NCBI GenBank assembly: GCA_046352935.1
Contig: JAXMGR010000001.1
Coordinates: forward strand, 1 to 64,000
DNA: 64,000 nt
Direction: 5' to 3'
DNA from: CAYWMY01 sp046352935
Lineage (GTDB): Bacteria; Pseudomonadota; Gammaproteobacteria; Steroidobacterales; Steroidobacteraceae
Positions 28,405-37,725 of the stretch are shown here, piece by piece; the first letter of the stretch is position 1; the number at the start of each line of letters is the position of its first letter. The position numbers and the translations under genes are program-made. The notes under the pieces are model-generated. The model saw nothing but the letters and a program-made list of their open reading frames with translations, had not been told where the DNA came from and ran no database searches.

Positions 28405-30384
28405 CTAACCGGCGAGCAGCACGGCCTCGCCGTGTTCGAGTGCCTCCGGCGTGCCGTAGATCACGACGACGTCCCCGTCCCGCAGCGCCGTCTCGGGCCC
28501 CGGATCGCGGCCGACGATCCCTTCGCGCCGGATTGCCGTGAAGGACACGGCCGCGCCCCGTTCGCGCACCTCGGCCAGCGTTCGACCGACGGACCACGCG
28601 CCCGGCGGCAGCACCACCGTGTGCAGTTCCTCGCGCAGCGCGTGGGTCTCGTCGATACGTGCCGCACCCTCGCGACGGAAGATGCTGCGCAGGACGCTGT
28701 AGCGGTGCGAACGGATGTCGGCGAGCGTGCGCACGACCTTCGAGACAGGGACCTTCAGCAGCAGCAGTGTCTGCGAGACCAGCATGAGCGCGGCCTCGAA
28801 GGTCTCGGGCACGACCTCCGTCGCGCCGGCCTCGGTCAGCTGGTCCAGCTTCGTGTCGTCCTGCGTGCGTACGAGAATCGGCACGTCCTTGCGTACGCGT
28901 CGCACGGCGCGTGTGATGGTGAGCGACCGTTCGGGGTCCGCGAACGTGACGACGACCGCGCTCGCGTGCTCGATGCCGGCGGCGTGCAGCATGGCCTCGT
29001 CGGAGGCGTCGCCATAGATCACGTTGTCACCGGCCTGGCGGGCGGTTCGTACGCGGAACGGCTCCATGTCCATCGCGAGGAACTCGAAGCCGTGCGTCTC
29101 CAGCACGCGCGCGACGTTCTGGCCGACGCGGCCGTAGCCGCAGAGGATCACGTGGTCGCGCCGCGCGACCGACAGCGTCGCCGCCGACTCGCGCGCCAGT
29201 GCGGTGTTGTCGGGGCCCCGCTGCCGCAGCAGGAAGCGCGTGATGCGCTTGTTGTTGCGGATCACGACCGGCGACAGGACCATGGACAACACGATGGCGG
29301 CGAGCAGGGGCTGCGTGATTGCCGGGTCGACCAGCCGTCCCTGCATCAGCACCGTGAGCAGAGCGAAGCCGAACTCGCCGCCCACGGACAGCACCACGCC
29401 GGTCCGCACGGCCTTGAACGTCGTGCCGGCGAAGGGTCGCGCGGCCGCCGCCGCCGCCGCGCACTTCACCACCAGCAGCGCGATCAGCATGCCGAGCACG
29501 ATCCCTGTCTCGCGCAGCAGCAGCGTCACGTCCAGCTGCATGCCGACGGTCACGAAGAACAGGCCGAGGAGGATGTCGCGGAACGGGCGGATGCCGGCCT
29601 CGACCTGGTAGCGGTATTCGGTCTCGGCCAGCATCATCCCGGCCAGGAATGCACCGAGCGCGAGCGACAACCCGACTGCGTGCGTTGCCCACGCCGAGCC
29701 GACGGCCACGAGCAGCACTGCCATCGTGAACAGCTCCGGCGTCCTGCTGTGTGCGATTTCGCTGAACAGCGGGCGCAGCAGCCAGCGGCCTGCCGCCAGC
29801 ACGATCGCGAGCGCGGCGCCGGCCTTCAACACCGCGGCGGCGGCCTCCGCAGTGCCGAAAGCGCCGCTCGTCGACGACAGGGCGACCGCGAGCGCGAGCA
29901 GTGGTACGAAGGCCAGGTCCTGGAACAGCAGGATGCCGAACGCGAGCCGGCCGTGGGTGCGGTTGATCTCGGCCTGTTCGGTGAGCTGGTGCGCCAGTAT
30001 GGCCGTCGACGACATCGCGACCGCTCCGGCCAGCACGGTGGCGGCGTCCGCGCGCACACCGGCTGCCCACGCCAGGCTGCCGACGGAGAACATCGTCAGG
30101 ATCATCTGCAGCGCGCCGAGCCCGAATACTTCCCTGCGCATGGCCAGCATTCGGGGCAGCGAGAACTCCAGTCCCAGCGTGAACAGCAGGAACACGACGC
30201 CGAATTCCGCGAGCGTGCGGGTGGTCTGGTTGTCGGGCACCACACCCAGCGCGTACGGGCCGAGTGCCATGCCGACACTCAGGAAGCCGAGGATCGGCGG
30301 CAGGCGCAGGCGCCGCATCGCCGCGACCAGCAGCACGGTCGCCGCGAGCAGGATCAAAAGGTCGGTCAGCGCGCTTTCGGTCAC
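28405..30384 (-). CDS. CPA2 cation:proton antiporter with TrkA domains (KefB/KefC-like)
   Basis: A 659-aa membrane transporter. Residues 1-380 hold about 12 hydrophobic segments with the CPA2 exchanger signature LFTLGLEFS and the ion-site region AMSSTAILAHQL followed by LLFQDLAFVPLLAL. Residues about 405-525 are a TrkA_N (RCK) domain with the NAD loop CGYGRVGQNVA; residues 570-655 are a TrkA_C domain. This is the K+/H+ efflux architecture of Kef proteins. The GTG at 30384 is chosen because GGGGAG lies 9 nt upstream and it precedes the first membrane segment. The stop is 30 nt from the convergent propeller gene. Confidence 0.9.
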   Translation of the reverse strand: MTESALTDLLILLAATVLLVAAMRRLRLPPILGFLSVGMALGPYALGVVPDNQTTRTLAEFGVVFLLFTLGLEFSLPRMLAMRREVFGLGALQMILTMFSVGSLAWAAGVRADAATVLAGAVAMSSTAILAHQLTEQAEINRTHGRLAFGILLFQDLAFVPLLALAVALSSTSGAFGTAEAAAAVLKAGAALAIVLAAGRWLLRPLFSEIAHSRTPELFTMAVLLVAVGSAWATHAVGLSLALGAFLAGMMLAETEYRYQVEAGIRPFRDILLGLFFVTVGMQLDVTLLLRETGIVLGMLIALLVVKCAAAAAAARPFAGTTFKAVRTGVVLSVGGEFGFALLTVLMQGRLVDPAITQPLLAAIVLSMVLSPVVIRNNKRITRFLLRQRGPDNTALARESAATLSVARRDHVILCGYGRVGQNVARVLETHGFEFLAMDMEPFRVRTARQAGDNVIYGDASDEAMLHAAGIEHASAVVVTFADPERSLTITRAVRRVRKDVPILVRTQDDTKLDQLTEAGATEVVPETFEAALMLVSQTLLLLKVPVSKVVRTLADIRSHRYSVLRSIFRREGAARIDETHALREELHTVVLPPGAWSVGRTLAEVRERGAAVSFTAIRREGIVGRDPGPETALRDGDVVVIYGTPEALEHGEAVLLAG

Positions 30385-30550
30385 GTCGGTCGTCTCCCCG
30401 CGTTGATGTTGGGCGAGGGCATTCCGCAAGGCAACCGGTGGTGTCGCCACGCGCGGCCTGCGCGGGCCGGGCCGGTCCGATCGCCGCGGCCATGGACAAG
30501 GCGGGGGCAGCCTCCTAGCATCACGGGCTCGGTTCCAGGGGGGGTGAGTC

Positions 30551-30790
30551 ATGGCTGAAGCAGTCATTGCCGGGAAGACTCCGATCGCCGTCGATGTGGA
30601 GGGCGGCAAGACGTACTGGTGGTGCAGCTGCGGGCGCTCGCAGAAGCAGCCGTTCTGCGACGGGACACACAAGGGTTCCGAGTTCACGCCGCTCAAGTAC
30701 GACGCGACCGAGTCCGGCAAGGTCTGGTTCTGTGTGTGCAAGCGCACGGCGAAGGCGCCACTCTGCGATGGCGCCCACAAGAAACTCTGA
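30551..30790 (+). CDS. CDGSH iron-sulfur domain protein with two motifs
   Basis: A 79-aa protein with two complete CDGSH motifs: C25, C27, C36 and H40 (PFCDGTH), then C61, C63, C72 and H76 (PLCDGAH). Each three-Cys/one-His set would hold a 2Fe-2S cluster, so two clusters per chain are likely, as in the bacterial tandem type. It is cytosolic with no signal. It is the first gene of a likely operon with the Mla-type transport genes (21 nt to the next gene). Role unknown; a redox or sulfur-transfer function is known only for relatives. Confidence 0.92.
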   Translation: MAEAVIAGKTPIAVDVEGGKTYWWCSCGRSQKQPFCDGTHKGSEFTPLKYDATESGKVWFCVCKRTAKAPLCDGAHKKL

Positions 30791-30811
30791 GCCCTCCTGC
30801 GGGCGCCGGGC

Positions 30812-31939
30812 GTGGTTCCGCAGTTCGACCTGAGCGAACGGACCGGCGGTCTCGACTGCCGTCTCTCGGGTGCCTGGCGCGTCGAGAACATCGAAGCGCT
30901 GCAGCCCGCGCTCGCGGCTGCGGCGCGGCCGGTGGCCGGTGAGGTCGTCTTCGATGGCACGGCCATCGAGTCGCTGGATCTGAGCGGCGCCTGGGCCCTC
31001 ACGACCATCGAACGCCGCCTGCGGGCCGGGGGTGCGGCGGTGCGCTGGGCCTCGCCGCGCCCCGAACTGCTCGGCTTCGTCGACGAGATCCAGGGGGGCG
31101 CGGCGCCCTCGGAGCCCGCCGCCGAGGATGAGGGTTTCGCCGTCACGCGGCCGCTCGCGCTGGTCGGGCGTCTCGTGGTCGCATCCGGCAGGGCATGGGT
31201 TGCCGCGCTCAGGTTCTACGGCGAAGCGGTGACCGTGATCGGGGGCTGCCTCCGGCAGCCGCGCCGCTTCCGCTGGCCCTCCGTCGTCCGGCACATCCAC
31301 GAGACCGGGGTGACGGCCATACCGATCGTCGCCCTGATCGCCTTCCTGATCAGCGTGATCGTGGCCTACATCGGGGCACAGCAGCTCCGTCAGTTCGGTG
31401 GCGAGATCTTCGTCGTCGATCTCGTCACGGTCTCGGTGCTGCGCGAACTCGGCGTGCTGCTGACCGCGATCATCGTGGCCGGCCGCTCGGGCAGCGCGTT
31501 TGCCGCCGAGATCGGTGTCATGAAGCTCAACGACGAGGTCGACGCGCTCGCGGCCATCGGCATGCATCCGCTCGAGGTGCTCGCGCTGCCGCGGATCCTG
31601 GGGCTCGTCATCGCGCTCCCGGCCCTGACCATCATCGCGGATGCCATGGGCCTCGCCGGTGGCGCGCTGCTGTCGTGGTTCCTGCTGGACATACCCTTCA
31701 GCCAGTACATGGTCCGCATGGACGAGGCCATCGCAAGCACGACGTTCTGGGTGGGCATCGCGAAGGCGCCGGTGTTCGCATTCCTGATCGCGTTCGTCGG
31801 CACGCTGCGCGGCATGGAGGTCCGCGGTTCCTCCCGCGAGCTGGGCCGGCTCACCACGGTGGCGGTCGTGCAGTCGATCTTCCTGGTGATCTTCGCCGAC
31901 GCGATCTTTGCCGTGATCTTCATGGAACTCGACATATGA
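30812..31939 (+). CDS. mlaE: STAS-fused MlaE-family lipid transport permease
   Basis: A 375-aa fusion. Residues 1-95 look like a STAS domain (MlaB-like), with VVFDGTAIESLDLSGAWAL around the usual conserved Asp/Ser region. Residues about 120-375 are an MlaE permease: EAVTVIGGCLRQPRRFRW, then several membrane helices, GRSGSAFAAEIGVMKLNDEVDAL and MHPLEVLALPRILGL, all family hallmarks. Together with the downstream ATPase and MCE protein it forms an ABC system for phospholipid movement between the two membranes. The GTG start lacks a strong ribosome site. In E. coli MlaB and MlaE are separate proteins. Confidence 0.92.
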   Translation: MVPQFDLSERTGGLDCRLSGAWRVENIEALQPALAAAARPVAGEVVFDGTAIESLDLSGAWALTTIERRLRAGGAAVRWASPRPELLGFVDEIQGGAAPSEPAAEDEGFAVTRPLALVGRLVVASGRAWVAALRFYGEAVTVIGGCLRQPRRFRWPSVVRHIHETGVTAIPIVALIAFLISVIVAYIGAQQLRQFGGEIFVVDLVTVSVLRELGVLLTAIIVAGRSGSAFAAEIGVMKLNDEVDALAAIGMHPLEVLALPRILGLVIALPALTIIADAMGLAGGALLSWFLLDIPFSQYMVRMDEAIASTTFWVGIAKAPVFAFLIAFVGTLRGMEVRGSSRELGRLTTVAVVQSIFLVIFADAIFAVIFMELDI

Positions 31940-31952
31940 GGGGCGCTGGCCC

Positions 31953-32729
31953 GTGAATGCCACGCCCGTCATCCGTGTGCGCGGCATCGTCAACCGCTTC
32001 GGCGCCCAGGTGGTCCACGAGGGCCTGGACCTGGACGTGCAGGCCGGCGAGATCTTCGGCATCGTCGGCGGGTCCGGCAGCGGCAAGTCGGTACTGCTGC
32101 GCACGATGCTCGGACTGCAGCGCGCGGAGGCGGGCAGCGTCGAGATCGAGGGCCGCGACGTGATGTCGCTGACCCCGCCGGAGCTGCTCGCGGTCAAGAG
32201 ACGCTATGGCGTGACGTTCCAGCACGGCGCGCTGTTCACGTCGTTGACGGTCGCCCAGAACGTCGCCCTGCCGATCGCCGAGTACCACGACATCGACGAG
32301 GACGCGCTCGCGGGGCTCGCGGCGCTCAAGATCCGCATGGTCGGTCTGCCGCTGGAAGCCGGCGCCAAGTACCCGGCGCAGCTTTCCGGTGGCATGGTGA
32401 AGCGCGCTGCGCTCGCGCGTGCCCTGGCCCTGGATCCGGCGCTGCTGTTCCTCGACGAGCCCACTTCCGGCCTCGATCCGATCTCCGCGGCGGCCTTCGA
32501 CCGGCTGGTGCTCTACCTGCAGTCCTACCTGCGTCTGACGGTCGTGATGATCACGCACGATCTCGACACGATCTTCCGCGTCTGCAATCGTGTCGGAGTG
32601 ATCGTGGACCGGCACATGATTTCGGGTACGCTGGACGAGATCGTGCGGCACGACCACCCGTGGATCCGCGAGTACTTCCACGGCGAGCGCAGCCGCATCG
32701 GCGGCGCGGGACGGGACTCCGATGGATAG
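31953..32729 (+). CDS. mlaF: MlaF-family ABC transporter ATPase
   Basis: A 258-aa ATP-binding subunit. Walker A GGSGSGKS at 39-46, Q-loop near TFQHGALF, signature LSGGM at 144-148, Walker B LLFLDEP at 164-170, and the switch His in MITHDLDT. The GMVKRAALARALALDPAL stretch is typical of the Mla/Ttg2A group. It starts with GTG 13 nt after the permease and overlaps the MCE gene by 8 nt. Confidence 0.94.
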   Translation: MNATPVIRVRGIVNRFGAQVVHEGLDLDVQAGEIFGIVGGSGSGKSVLLRTMLGLQRAEAGSVEIEGRDVMSLTPPELLAVKRRYGVTFQHGALFTSLTVAQNVALPIAEYHDIDEDALAGLAALKIRMVGLPLEAGAKYPAQLSGGMVKRAALARALALDPALLFLDEPTSGLDPISAAAFDRLVLYLQSYLRLTVVMITHDLDTIFRVCNRVGVIVDRHMISGTLDEIVRHDHPWIREYFHGERSRIGGAGRDSDG

Positions 32730-33654
32730 AGATGCCAACTACGTGGCGGTCGGCGCATTCGTGCTGCTGGTGCTCGCCATGGCTGCGGGATTCGTCGTCT
32801 GGTACACGGAGTCGGGCGACCGGCGCGACTACCGTCGTTACGAGATCTACTTCGTCGGCAGCGTGAGCGGGCTGTCCGAGGGCGGTTCGGTGCGCTATCT
32901 CGGCGTCAGCGTCGGGCGCGTAGCCCGCATCGGCATCGACCCGCGCAACCCGGAACGCGTGATGGTGCTGGCGGACATCGACGATACGACACCCATCGGC
33001 CCGCGCACCGTCGCGAATCTCGGCCTGCTGGGCGTCACGGGCCTCCTGTTCATCGACCTCAAGCCCGCGGCGGCCGGCCCCGTCGCCCGCCCCGTGCCGG
33101 GGATCCGCTATCCCGTCATCCCGTCGGAACAGTCGAGTTTCGACGTGCTGGTGAGCAGTCTGCCGGACATGGTCGCGCAGGCCTCGCAGGTCGCCGCCCG
33201 CCTGAACGCGGCACTCTCGGATGCGAATCTCGCATCGATCTCGCGGACGCTCGCGAGCATCGAGCAGGCGTCGCGGGACCTGCCCCCCACCGTACACGAG
33301 GCACGCCTGCTGATGGCCGAGCTCGGCAAGGCGGCGCGGCAGATCGATGACGCGGCGGCTGCGGCCCGCGATGTCGCCGCGACCGCGGCGCCGGAGGTCA
33401 AGACGACGCTGTCGCGACTGCGGGCAGTGGCCGACAATCTCGCCACGACGTCCGCGCGAGTGGATCGCTTCGTCTCCGACAACCAGACCAGCATCACGCG
33501 ATTCACCGGCGAAGGTCTCGCCGAGGTATCGGAACTCGTGCGGGAATCCCGTGCCGCAGCGCAGGAATTCCGCGCGCTCGCGCGCAGCCTGAAGGACGAT
33601 CCCTCGCGTGTGCTGTATCAGCCGCAGCCGCAGGGTGTGGAGATACCGCGATGA
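32722..33654 (+). CDS. mlaD: MlaD-family MCE protein
   Basis: A 310-aa inner-membrane-anchored protein with one N-terminal helix (about 9-28, VGAFVLLVLAMAAGFVVWY) and an MCE domain (about 38-115: YEIYFVGSVSGLSEGGSVRYLGV). A long helical C-terminal part, rich in Ala and Arg with heptad-like spacing, is longer than the E. coli MlaD and resembles the extended PqiB/YebT-adjacent or Ttg2C types. It would form the periplasmic lipid channel ring. It overlaps the ATPase gene by 8 nt and the lipoprotein gene by 4 nt. Confidence 0.92.
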   Translation: MDRDANYVAVGAFVLLVLAMAAGFVVWYTESGDRRDYRRYEIYFVGSVSGLSEGGSVRYLGVSVGRVARIGIDPRNPERVMVLADIDDTTPIGPRTVANLGLLGVTGLLFIDLKPAAAGPVARPVPGIRYPVIPSEQSSFDVLVSSLPDMVAQASQVAARLNAALSDANLASISRTLASIEQASRDLPPTVHEARLLMAELGKAARQIDDAAAAARDVAATAAPEVKTTLSRLRAVADNLATTSARVDRFVSDNQTSITRFTGEGLAEVSELVRESRAAAQEFRALARSLKDDPSRVLYQPQPQGVEIPR

Positions 33655-34289
33655 ACACCGGACGCGCGCTCCTTCCGGGACTCGCGGTCGTGGCCGCATT
33701 CATGCTCGCCGGCTGCGGCGGCCTGGTCCGCGACGCCCCCGCACCGGCCATCTATCGTCTCTTCGCTCCCGGGCTGGCGCCGGGGGCGCCGCTCGCCGCG
33801 CAGCTCCGGGTCGATCGGCCGGTCGCCGCGGCGGGGCTCGGCGGCGATCGCATCGCCACTCTGTGGCCGGGTGGTCGCATCGACTACTACCGCGGCGCGC
33901 TCTGGGGCGACGAGCTGCCGCGGGTCGTGGAGGGCGCGCTCGTCGAGGCGCTGGCGCGAAACGGCAGGATGCAGGTCGTTCAGGGCGACCGCGCGCCTTT
34001 TGCGCCGACGCACGTTCTGCACGTCGATATCCGGCGATTCGAGGCCGACTATTCCGCAGGGTCGCCGCCCGTGGTGCGGATCGCCCTCGGTGCGACGGTC
34101 GGTCTTGCCGCCGATCGCCGGGCGCTGGCGGCCTTCGAGGCCGCAGCCGAGGCGCGCGCGGCCGCAGATACGCAGACGGCGGTGATGAGCGCCTTCAACG
34201 ATGCGTTCGGTCGTGCCACCGTGGATCTCTGCGCGCGGCTGCAGGATGCCATCCAGCGTCCGCCGGGGCCGCCGCGCCCGGCAGAATGA
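33651..34289 (+). CDS. ABC-type transport auxiliary lipoprotein (PqiC/YmbA-like)
   Basis: A 212-aa lipoprotein: hydrophobic LAVVAAFMLAGC lipobox with the mature Cys at about residue 22. The mature domain resembles ABC_trans_aux (PqiC) proteins: IYRLFAP, then LRVDRPVAAAGLGGDRIATLW, YYRGALWGDELPRVVEGALVEAL. These lipoproteins partner MCE transporters at the outer membrane. It ends the operon, overlapping mlaD by 4 nt (ATGA). No MlaC-like periplasmic carrier is present in the operon; this lipoprotein may take its place. Convergent with the alcohol dehydrogenase gene 6 nt away. Confidence 0.85.
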   Translation: MNTGRALLPGLAVVAAFMLAGCGGLVRDAPAPAIYRLFAPGLAPGAPLAAQLRVDRPVAAAGLGGDRIATLWPGGRIDYYRGALWGDELPRVVEGALVEALARNGRMQVVQGDRAPFAPTHVLHVDIRRFEADYSAGSPPVVRIALGATVGLAADRRALAAFEAAAEARAAADTQTAVMSAFNDAFGRATVDLCARLQDAIQRPPGPPRPAE

Positions 34290-34295
34290 CGGCCG

Positions 34296-35276
34296 TCAGG
34301 GAACGAGAACCGCCGCGCCGTTGAGCGCCCCGGCCCGCAGGGCGGCCAGTGCCTCGTTGGCGGCTTCCAGCGGGAACGACTGGACCGAGGTGTGCACCGG
34401 CACGCGTGGCGCGAGTTCGAGGAACTCGGTCGCGTCGCGGCGCGTCAGGTTCGCAACCGAGCGCAGCACGCGTTCCCCCCACAGCAGCGAGTACGGGAAG
34501 GCCGGGATGTCGGTCATGTGGATGCCGCCACAGATGACGACGCCGCCCCGTCGGACGTGGCCGAGCGCGAGCGGCACGAGTTCACCGGCCGGCGCGAACA
34601 GGATGGCGGCGTCGAGTGGCCAGGGCGGCGATGCATCGATCCCGCCGGCCCAGACACAGCCGAGTTCCCGCGCGAAGGCCTGGGACGCCGAGTCACCGGG
34701 CCGGGTGAACGCGGCGACGCTCCGGCCCTCGAACCGGGCGACCTGCGCCACGATGTGCGCGGCGGCGCCGAAGCCATAGAGCCCGATCTTCTTCGCGTCG
34801 CCCGCCATGCGCAGGGCGCGATGCCCGATGAGGCCCGCGCAGAGGAGCGGCGCCGCGTGCAGGTCGTCGAGGTCCCCGGGCAGTGGCAAGCAGTAGCGCG
34901 CGTCGGCGACGACGTGGTCGGCGTAGCCTCCATCGATCTGGTACCCCGTGAACCGCGCGTGTTCACAGAGGTTCTCGTCACCCCGCCGGCACGGCTCGCA
35001 ACTCCCGCAGGTCCATCCGAGCCACGGAACCCCGAGGCGAAGTCCCTGCGACAGCGAGACCCCGTCCCCGCAGCGCAGAACCTCGCCGACGATCTCGTGG
35101 CCCGGCACGATGGGATGCGGTGTCGCCGGCAGTTCGCCGTCGACGACGTGCAGGTCGGTGCGGCAGACGGCACAGGCCCGCACGCGCAGCAGCACCTCGC
35201 CCGGGCCCGGATCGGGAAGCGGCCGGCGCTCGAGGGCCAGCGGCTGCCCGGGTCCGGCCAGCACCATCGCGCGCAT
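34296..35276 (-). CDS. Zinc-dependent alcohol dehydrogenase
   Basis: A medium-chain dehydrogenase of about 326 aa. Catalytic zinc ligands are visible as C38, H60-E61 (PGHEIVGEV) and C146 (LLCAGLIGHRAL). The structural zinc has C90, C93, C96 and C104 (CGSCEPCRRGDENLC). The Rossmann loop is GLYGFGAAAHI. The sequence is closest in feel to the AdhP/propanol-preferring group. The ATG at 35276 gives MRAMVLAGPG; an in-frame GTG at 35300 with GGGG upstream is a real alternative adding 8 residues. It lies 36 nt (or 12 nt) after the stop of the GGDEF-EAL gene on the same strand. Confidence 0.88.
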   Translation of the reverse strand: MRAMVLAGPGQPLALERRPLPDPGPGEVLLRVRACAVCRTDLHVVDGELPATPHPIVPGHEIVGEVLRCGDGVSLSQGLRLGVPWLGWTCGSCEPCRRGDENLCEHARFTGYQIDGGYADHVVADARYCLPLPGDLDDLHAAPLLCAGLIGHRALRMAGDAKKIGLYGFGAAAHIVAQVARFEGRSVAAFTRPGDSASQAFARELGCVWAGGIDASPPWPLDAAILFAPAGELVPLALGHVRRGGVVICGGIHMTDIPAFPYSLLWGERVLRSVANLTRRDATEFLELAPRVPVHTSVQSFPLEAANEALAALRAGALNGAAVLVP

Positions 35277-35312
35277 GAGCGGGAAAGACGCTGCGGCCAC
35301 GGGCCCCGGTGC

Positions 35313-37556
35313 TCAGGCGAACAACTCGGCGTAGCGGCGCTCGCCGTGTGACTGGGCAACCAGCAGGCCGAGGAACTCCTGCGCCGAGGTCGCATCTCCG
35401 AGGAGCCTGCCCTGGGCATAGTGGCAGTTGTTGGCGCGCAGGAACTGCAACTGCTTCTCCGTCTCCACGCCCTCGGCCACGACTTCGAGTCCGAGGCTGC
35501 GCCCCATCTCGATGATCGTGCGCACCAGGGTTGCGTCGTCCTTCGAGACCGCGGCGTGGCGTACGAAGGTCTGGTCGATCTTGAGCGTTCCGACCGGGAA
35601 CTGCTGCAGGGCGGACAGCGACGAATAGCCCGTGCCGAAGTCGTCGATCGCCAGGTGCAGCCCCATGGCGTGCAGTTCGTCGAGCAGCCGCACCATGCGC
35701 CGCGCATCGGTCATGAGGGTCGTCTCGGTGATCTCGAGCTCGAAATTGTCCGGCGTGACGCCGCTCTCGTCGAACACGGAGCGGCAGCGCGTGATGAACT
35801 CGGCCTGCTTCAGCTGGCGCAACGACAGATTGATGGACACCAGACCCGGCTGGGGCACGTGCTGCTGCCAGCTGCGGAAGTCGCGGCAGACACGACGCAG
35901 GACCCACTCGCCGATCGCGAGGATCAGGTCCGATTCCTCGGCGAGAGGGATGAACTGGGACGGCGGGATGTCGCCGTGGCCGGGCAGGCGCCAGCGCAGC
36001 AGGGCTTCGCAGCCGACGATCCGCCCTGAGCGCAGGTCGACCTTCGGCTGGTACAGCATGACCAGCTCGTCGCGTTCGACGGCGCGCCGCAGCTTGCTCT
36101 TGAGCATCAGGCGTTCGACCGCGGCGGCATTCATCTCGGGCGAGTACAGCGATACGGTGTTGCCGCCGTTCTGCTTCGAGTGATACATCGCCGCGTCGGC
36201 GTTCCGGATCAGGTCGATGGTGTTCTCCGCGTCGCGTGGGCAGAACGCGATACCGAGGCTCGCGGTCGTGAACAGCTCCTGCGCGCCGAGGTGGAACGGC
36301 AGCGCAATGCGGTGCAGCAGGTCGCGTGCCATCTGCACGATCGCGTCGCGTTGTGCTTCGTCGGCCGGCAGGCCCTCGATGAACAGCGCGAACTCGTCGC
36401 CCGCGAGGCGGCCCGCTGTCGCCTCGCGGGGCATGCACTGGATCAGCCGTTCACTGAAGATCTCCAGCGCGCGGTCGCCGGCTGCGTGTCCGAACGTGTC
36501 GTTCACTTCCTTGAAGCTGTCGAGATCGATGTACAGGAGCGCGACCTGTGTCCCGGCCCGCCGGTTCCGCGCCAGCGCCTGCTGCAGGGAGTGCTGGAAC
36601 TGCATGCGGTTCGGCAGCTTGGTCAGCGAGTCGTAGCTCGCGAGGTAGCGGATGCGCCGCTCGGCGCGCTTGCGATCCGTGATGTTGCGGACGACGAAGA
36701 TGCAGCCCTGGAATCGCGGGTCGGCGCCGGAGAGCGTGGAACCCGAGAACGACACCGGGATCGTCTGCCCCTGGGCGGTCACGACGACGATTTCGCGGGT
36801 CTCGTTCGCGGCGCGTGCGATGTCGAAGCTGCCTCGATACTGGTCCGCGACGATGCTGGCGATGTTTCGACCGAGCAGATCGGATTCGCTCCATCCCATC
36901 AGCCGCGCGGCGGCGTCGTTGATGCGCCTGATCTGTCCCTCCGGCGAGGTCACGAAGACGGCGTCCGTCATGTTGTCGAGCACGACGTCCGCGAGGCGCT
37001 GCGAGACCGCGCTGTCGAGCAGGCTCGCCCGCAGCTTCTCCAGCGCCCTGGCCAGGTCCACGAAATCGGGGTGGTCGATGGGCGGCACAGGGCGGCTCCA
37101 GTTCCCGCCGGCCATCCATTCGGCGGTGTCGCGCAGGGTCTCGACGGGCCGTTCCAGCTCCCGCGCCAGGCGCCAGGCGAGGTGGAATGCCGCGAGCAGC
37201 AGCAGGCCGCCGCCGACGGCGAAGGCGATCAGCCGCGTGATCAGCGTGTCGTGACGCTGGTGGGCGAGGATCGTGGTCAGTTCGGTGGTCAGCTGCCCGC
37301 CCCGCTCGCCGGCGTCGGTGGCATGCTGGAGTACGCCGACGACGTCGCGGTGGGCGGCGGCGTCGGAGAAATAGTCCTGAATGGTCAGTGCCGCCACCAG
37401 CAGCAGCACGAAGCCGACCATGCCCGCGGCGACACTCAGGATGCGATTGCGCAGCGTGAGACGCTGGTTCGCCGGATCGGGTCGGGCCGGCAACGAGGTA
37501 CGGATCGGAGCTGCCGCCTGCGCGGGCTCGGGGCGATTGTCGCTCGGGGACTCCAT
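35313..37556 (-). CDS. Membrane PAS-GGDEF-EAL cyclic-di-GMP signalling protein
   Basis: A 747-aa protein. Two membrane helices (about 38-58 and 107-128) enclose a short periplasmic region, followed by a HAMP-like segment, a PAS domain (about 185-295), a GGDEF domain with the variant RLAGDEFALF (AGDEF at 385-389) and an EAL domain (CEALLRW, 517-519; DDFGTGYSSL and the ETTLMTD motif). The EAL half looks intact for c-di-GMP hydrolysis; the AGDEF variant may still be active, as some AGDEF cyclases are. The ATG at 37556 is preferred, with 37568 (MIQAMESP) as an alternative; the open frame further upstream is not coding. Confidence 0.9.
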   Translation of the reverse strand: MESPSDNRPEPAQAAAPIRTSLPARPDPANQRLTLRNRILSVAAGMVGFVLLLVAALTIQDYFSDAAAHRDVVGVLQHATDAGERGGQLTTELTTILAHQRHDTLITRLIAFAVGGGLLLLAAFHLAWRLARELERPVETLRDTAEWMAGGNWSRPVPPIDHPDFVDLARALEKLRASLLDSAVSQRLADVVLDNMTDAVFVTSPEGQIRRINDAAARLMGWSESDLLGRNIASIVADQYRGSFDIARAANETREIVVVTAQGQTIPVSFSGSTLSGADPRFQGCIFVVRNITDRKRAERRIRYLASYDSLTKLPNRMQFQHSLQQALARNRRAGTQVALLYIDLDSFKEVNDTFGHAAGDRALEIFSERLIQCMPREATAGRLAGDEFALFIEGLPADEAQRDAIVQMARDLLHRIALPFHLGAQELFTTASLGIAFCPRDAENTIDLIRNADAAMYHSKQNGGNTVSLYSPEMNAAAVERLMLKSKLRRAVERDELVMLYQPKVDLRSGRIVGCEALLRWRLPGHGDIPPSQFIPLAEESDLILAIGEWVLRRVCRDFRSWQQHVPQPGLVSINLSLRQLKQAEFITRCRSVFDESGVTPDNFELEITETTLMTDARRMVRLLDELHAMGLHLAIDDFGTGYSSLSALQQFPVGTLKIDQTFVRHAAVSKDDATLVRTIIEMGRSLGLEVVAEGVETEKQLQFLRANNCHYAQGRLLGDATSAQEFLGLLVAQSHGERRYAELFA

Positions 37557-37725
37557 CGCCTGGATCATACCCCCGAGTTCCCGGTGTTTCACCGCATCGA
37601 CCGCCGCGTCTGGCGGACCCTGTCCGCGATCCGGGCCTCGCCGCGGTCTGCGAGGTTCCGGCCTGCGTTGTGCGGGCACGCCGTTGCGGTTAGCCTGTTC
37701 GCGCCAGCGCGGGTCGCCGCGTGCT

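Noticed and set aside
30385..31146. A 254-residue N-terminal extension of the KefB-like protein
   Set aside because: It is antisense to the CDGSH and mlaE genes, has no membrane-protein character and lies upstream of a good ribosome site at the real start.
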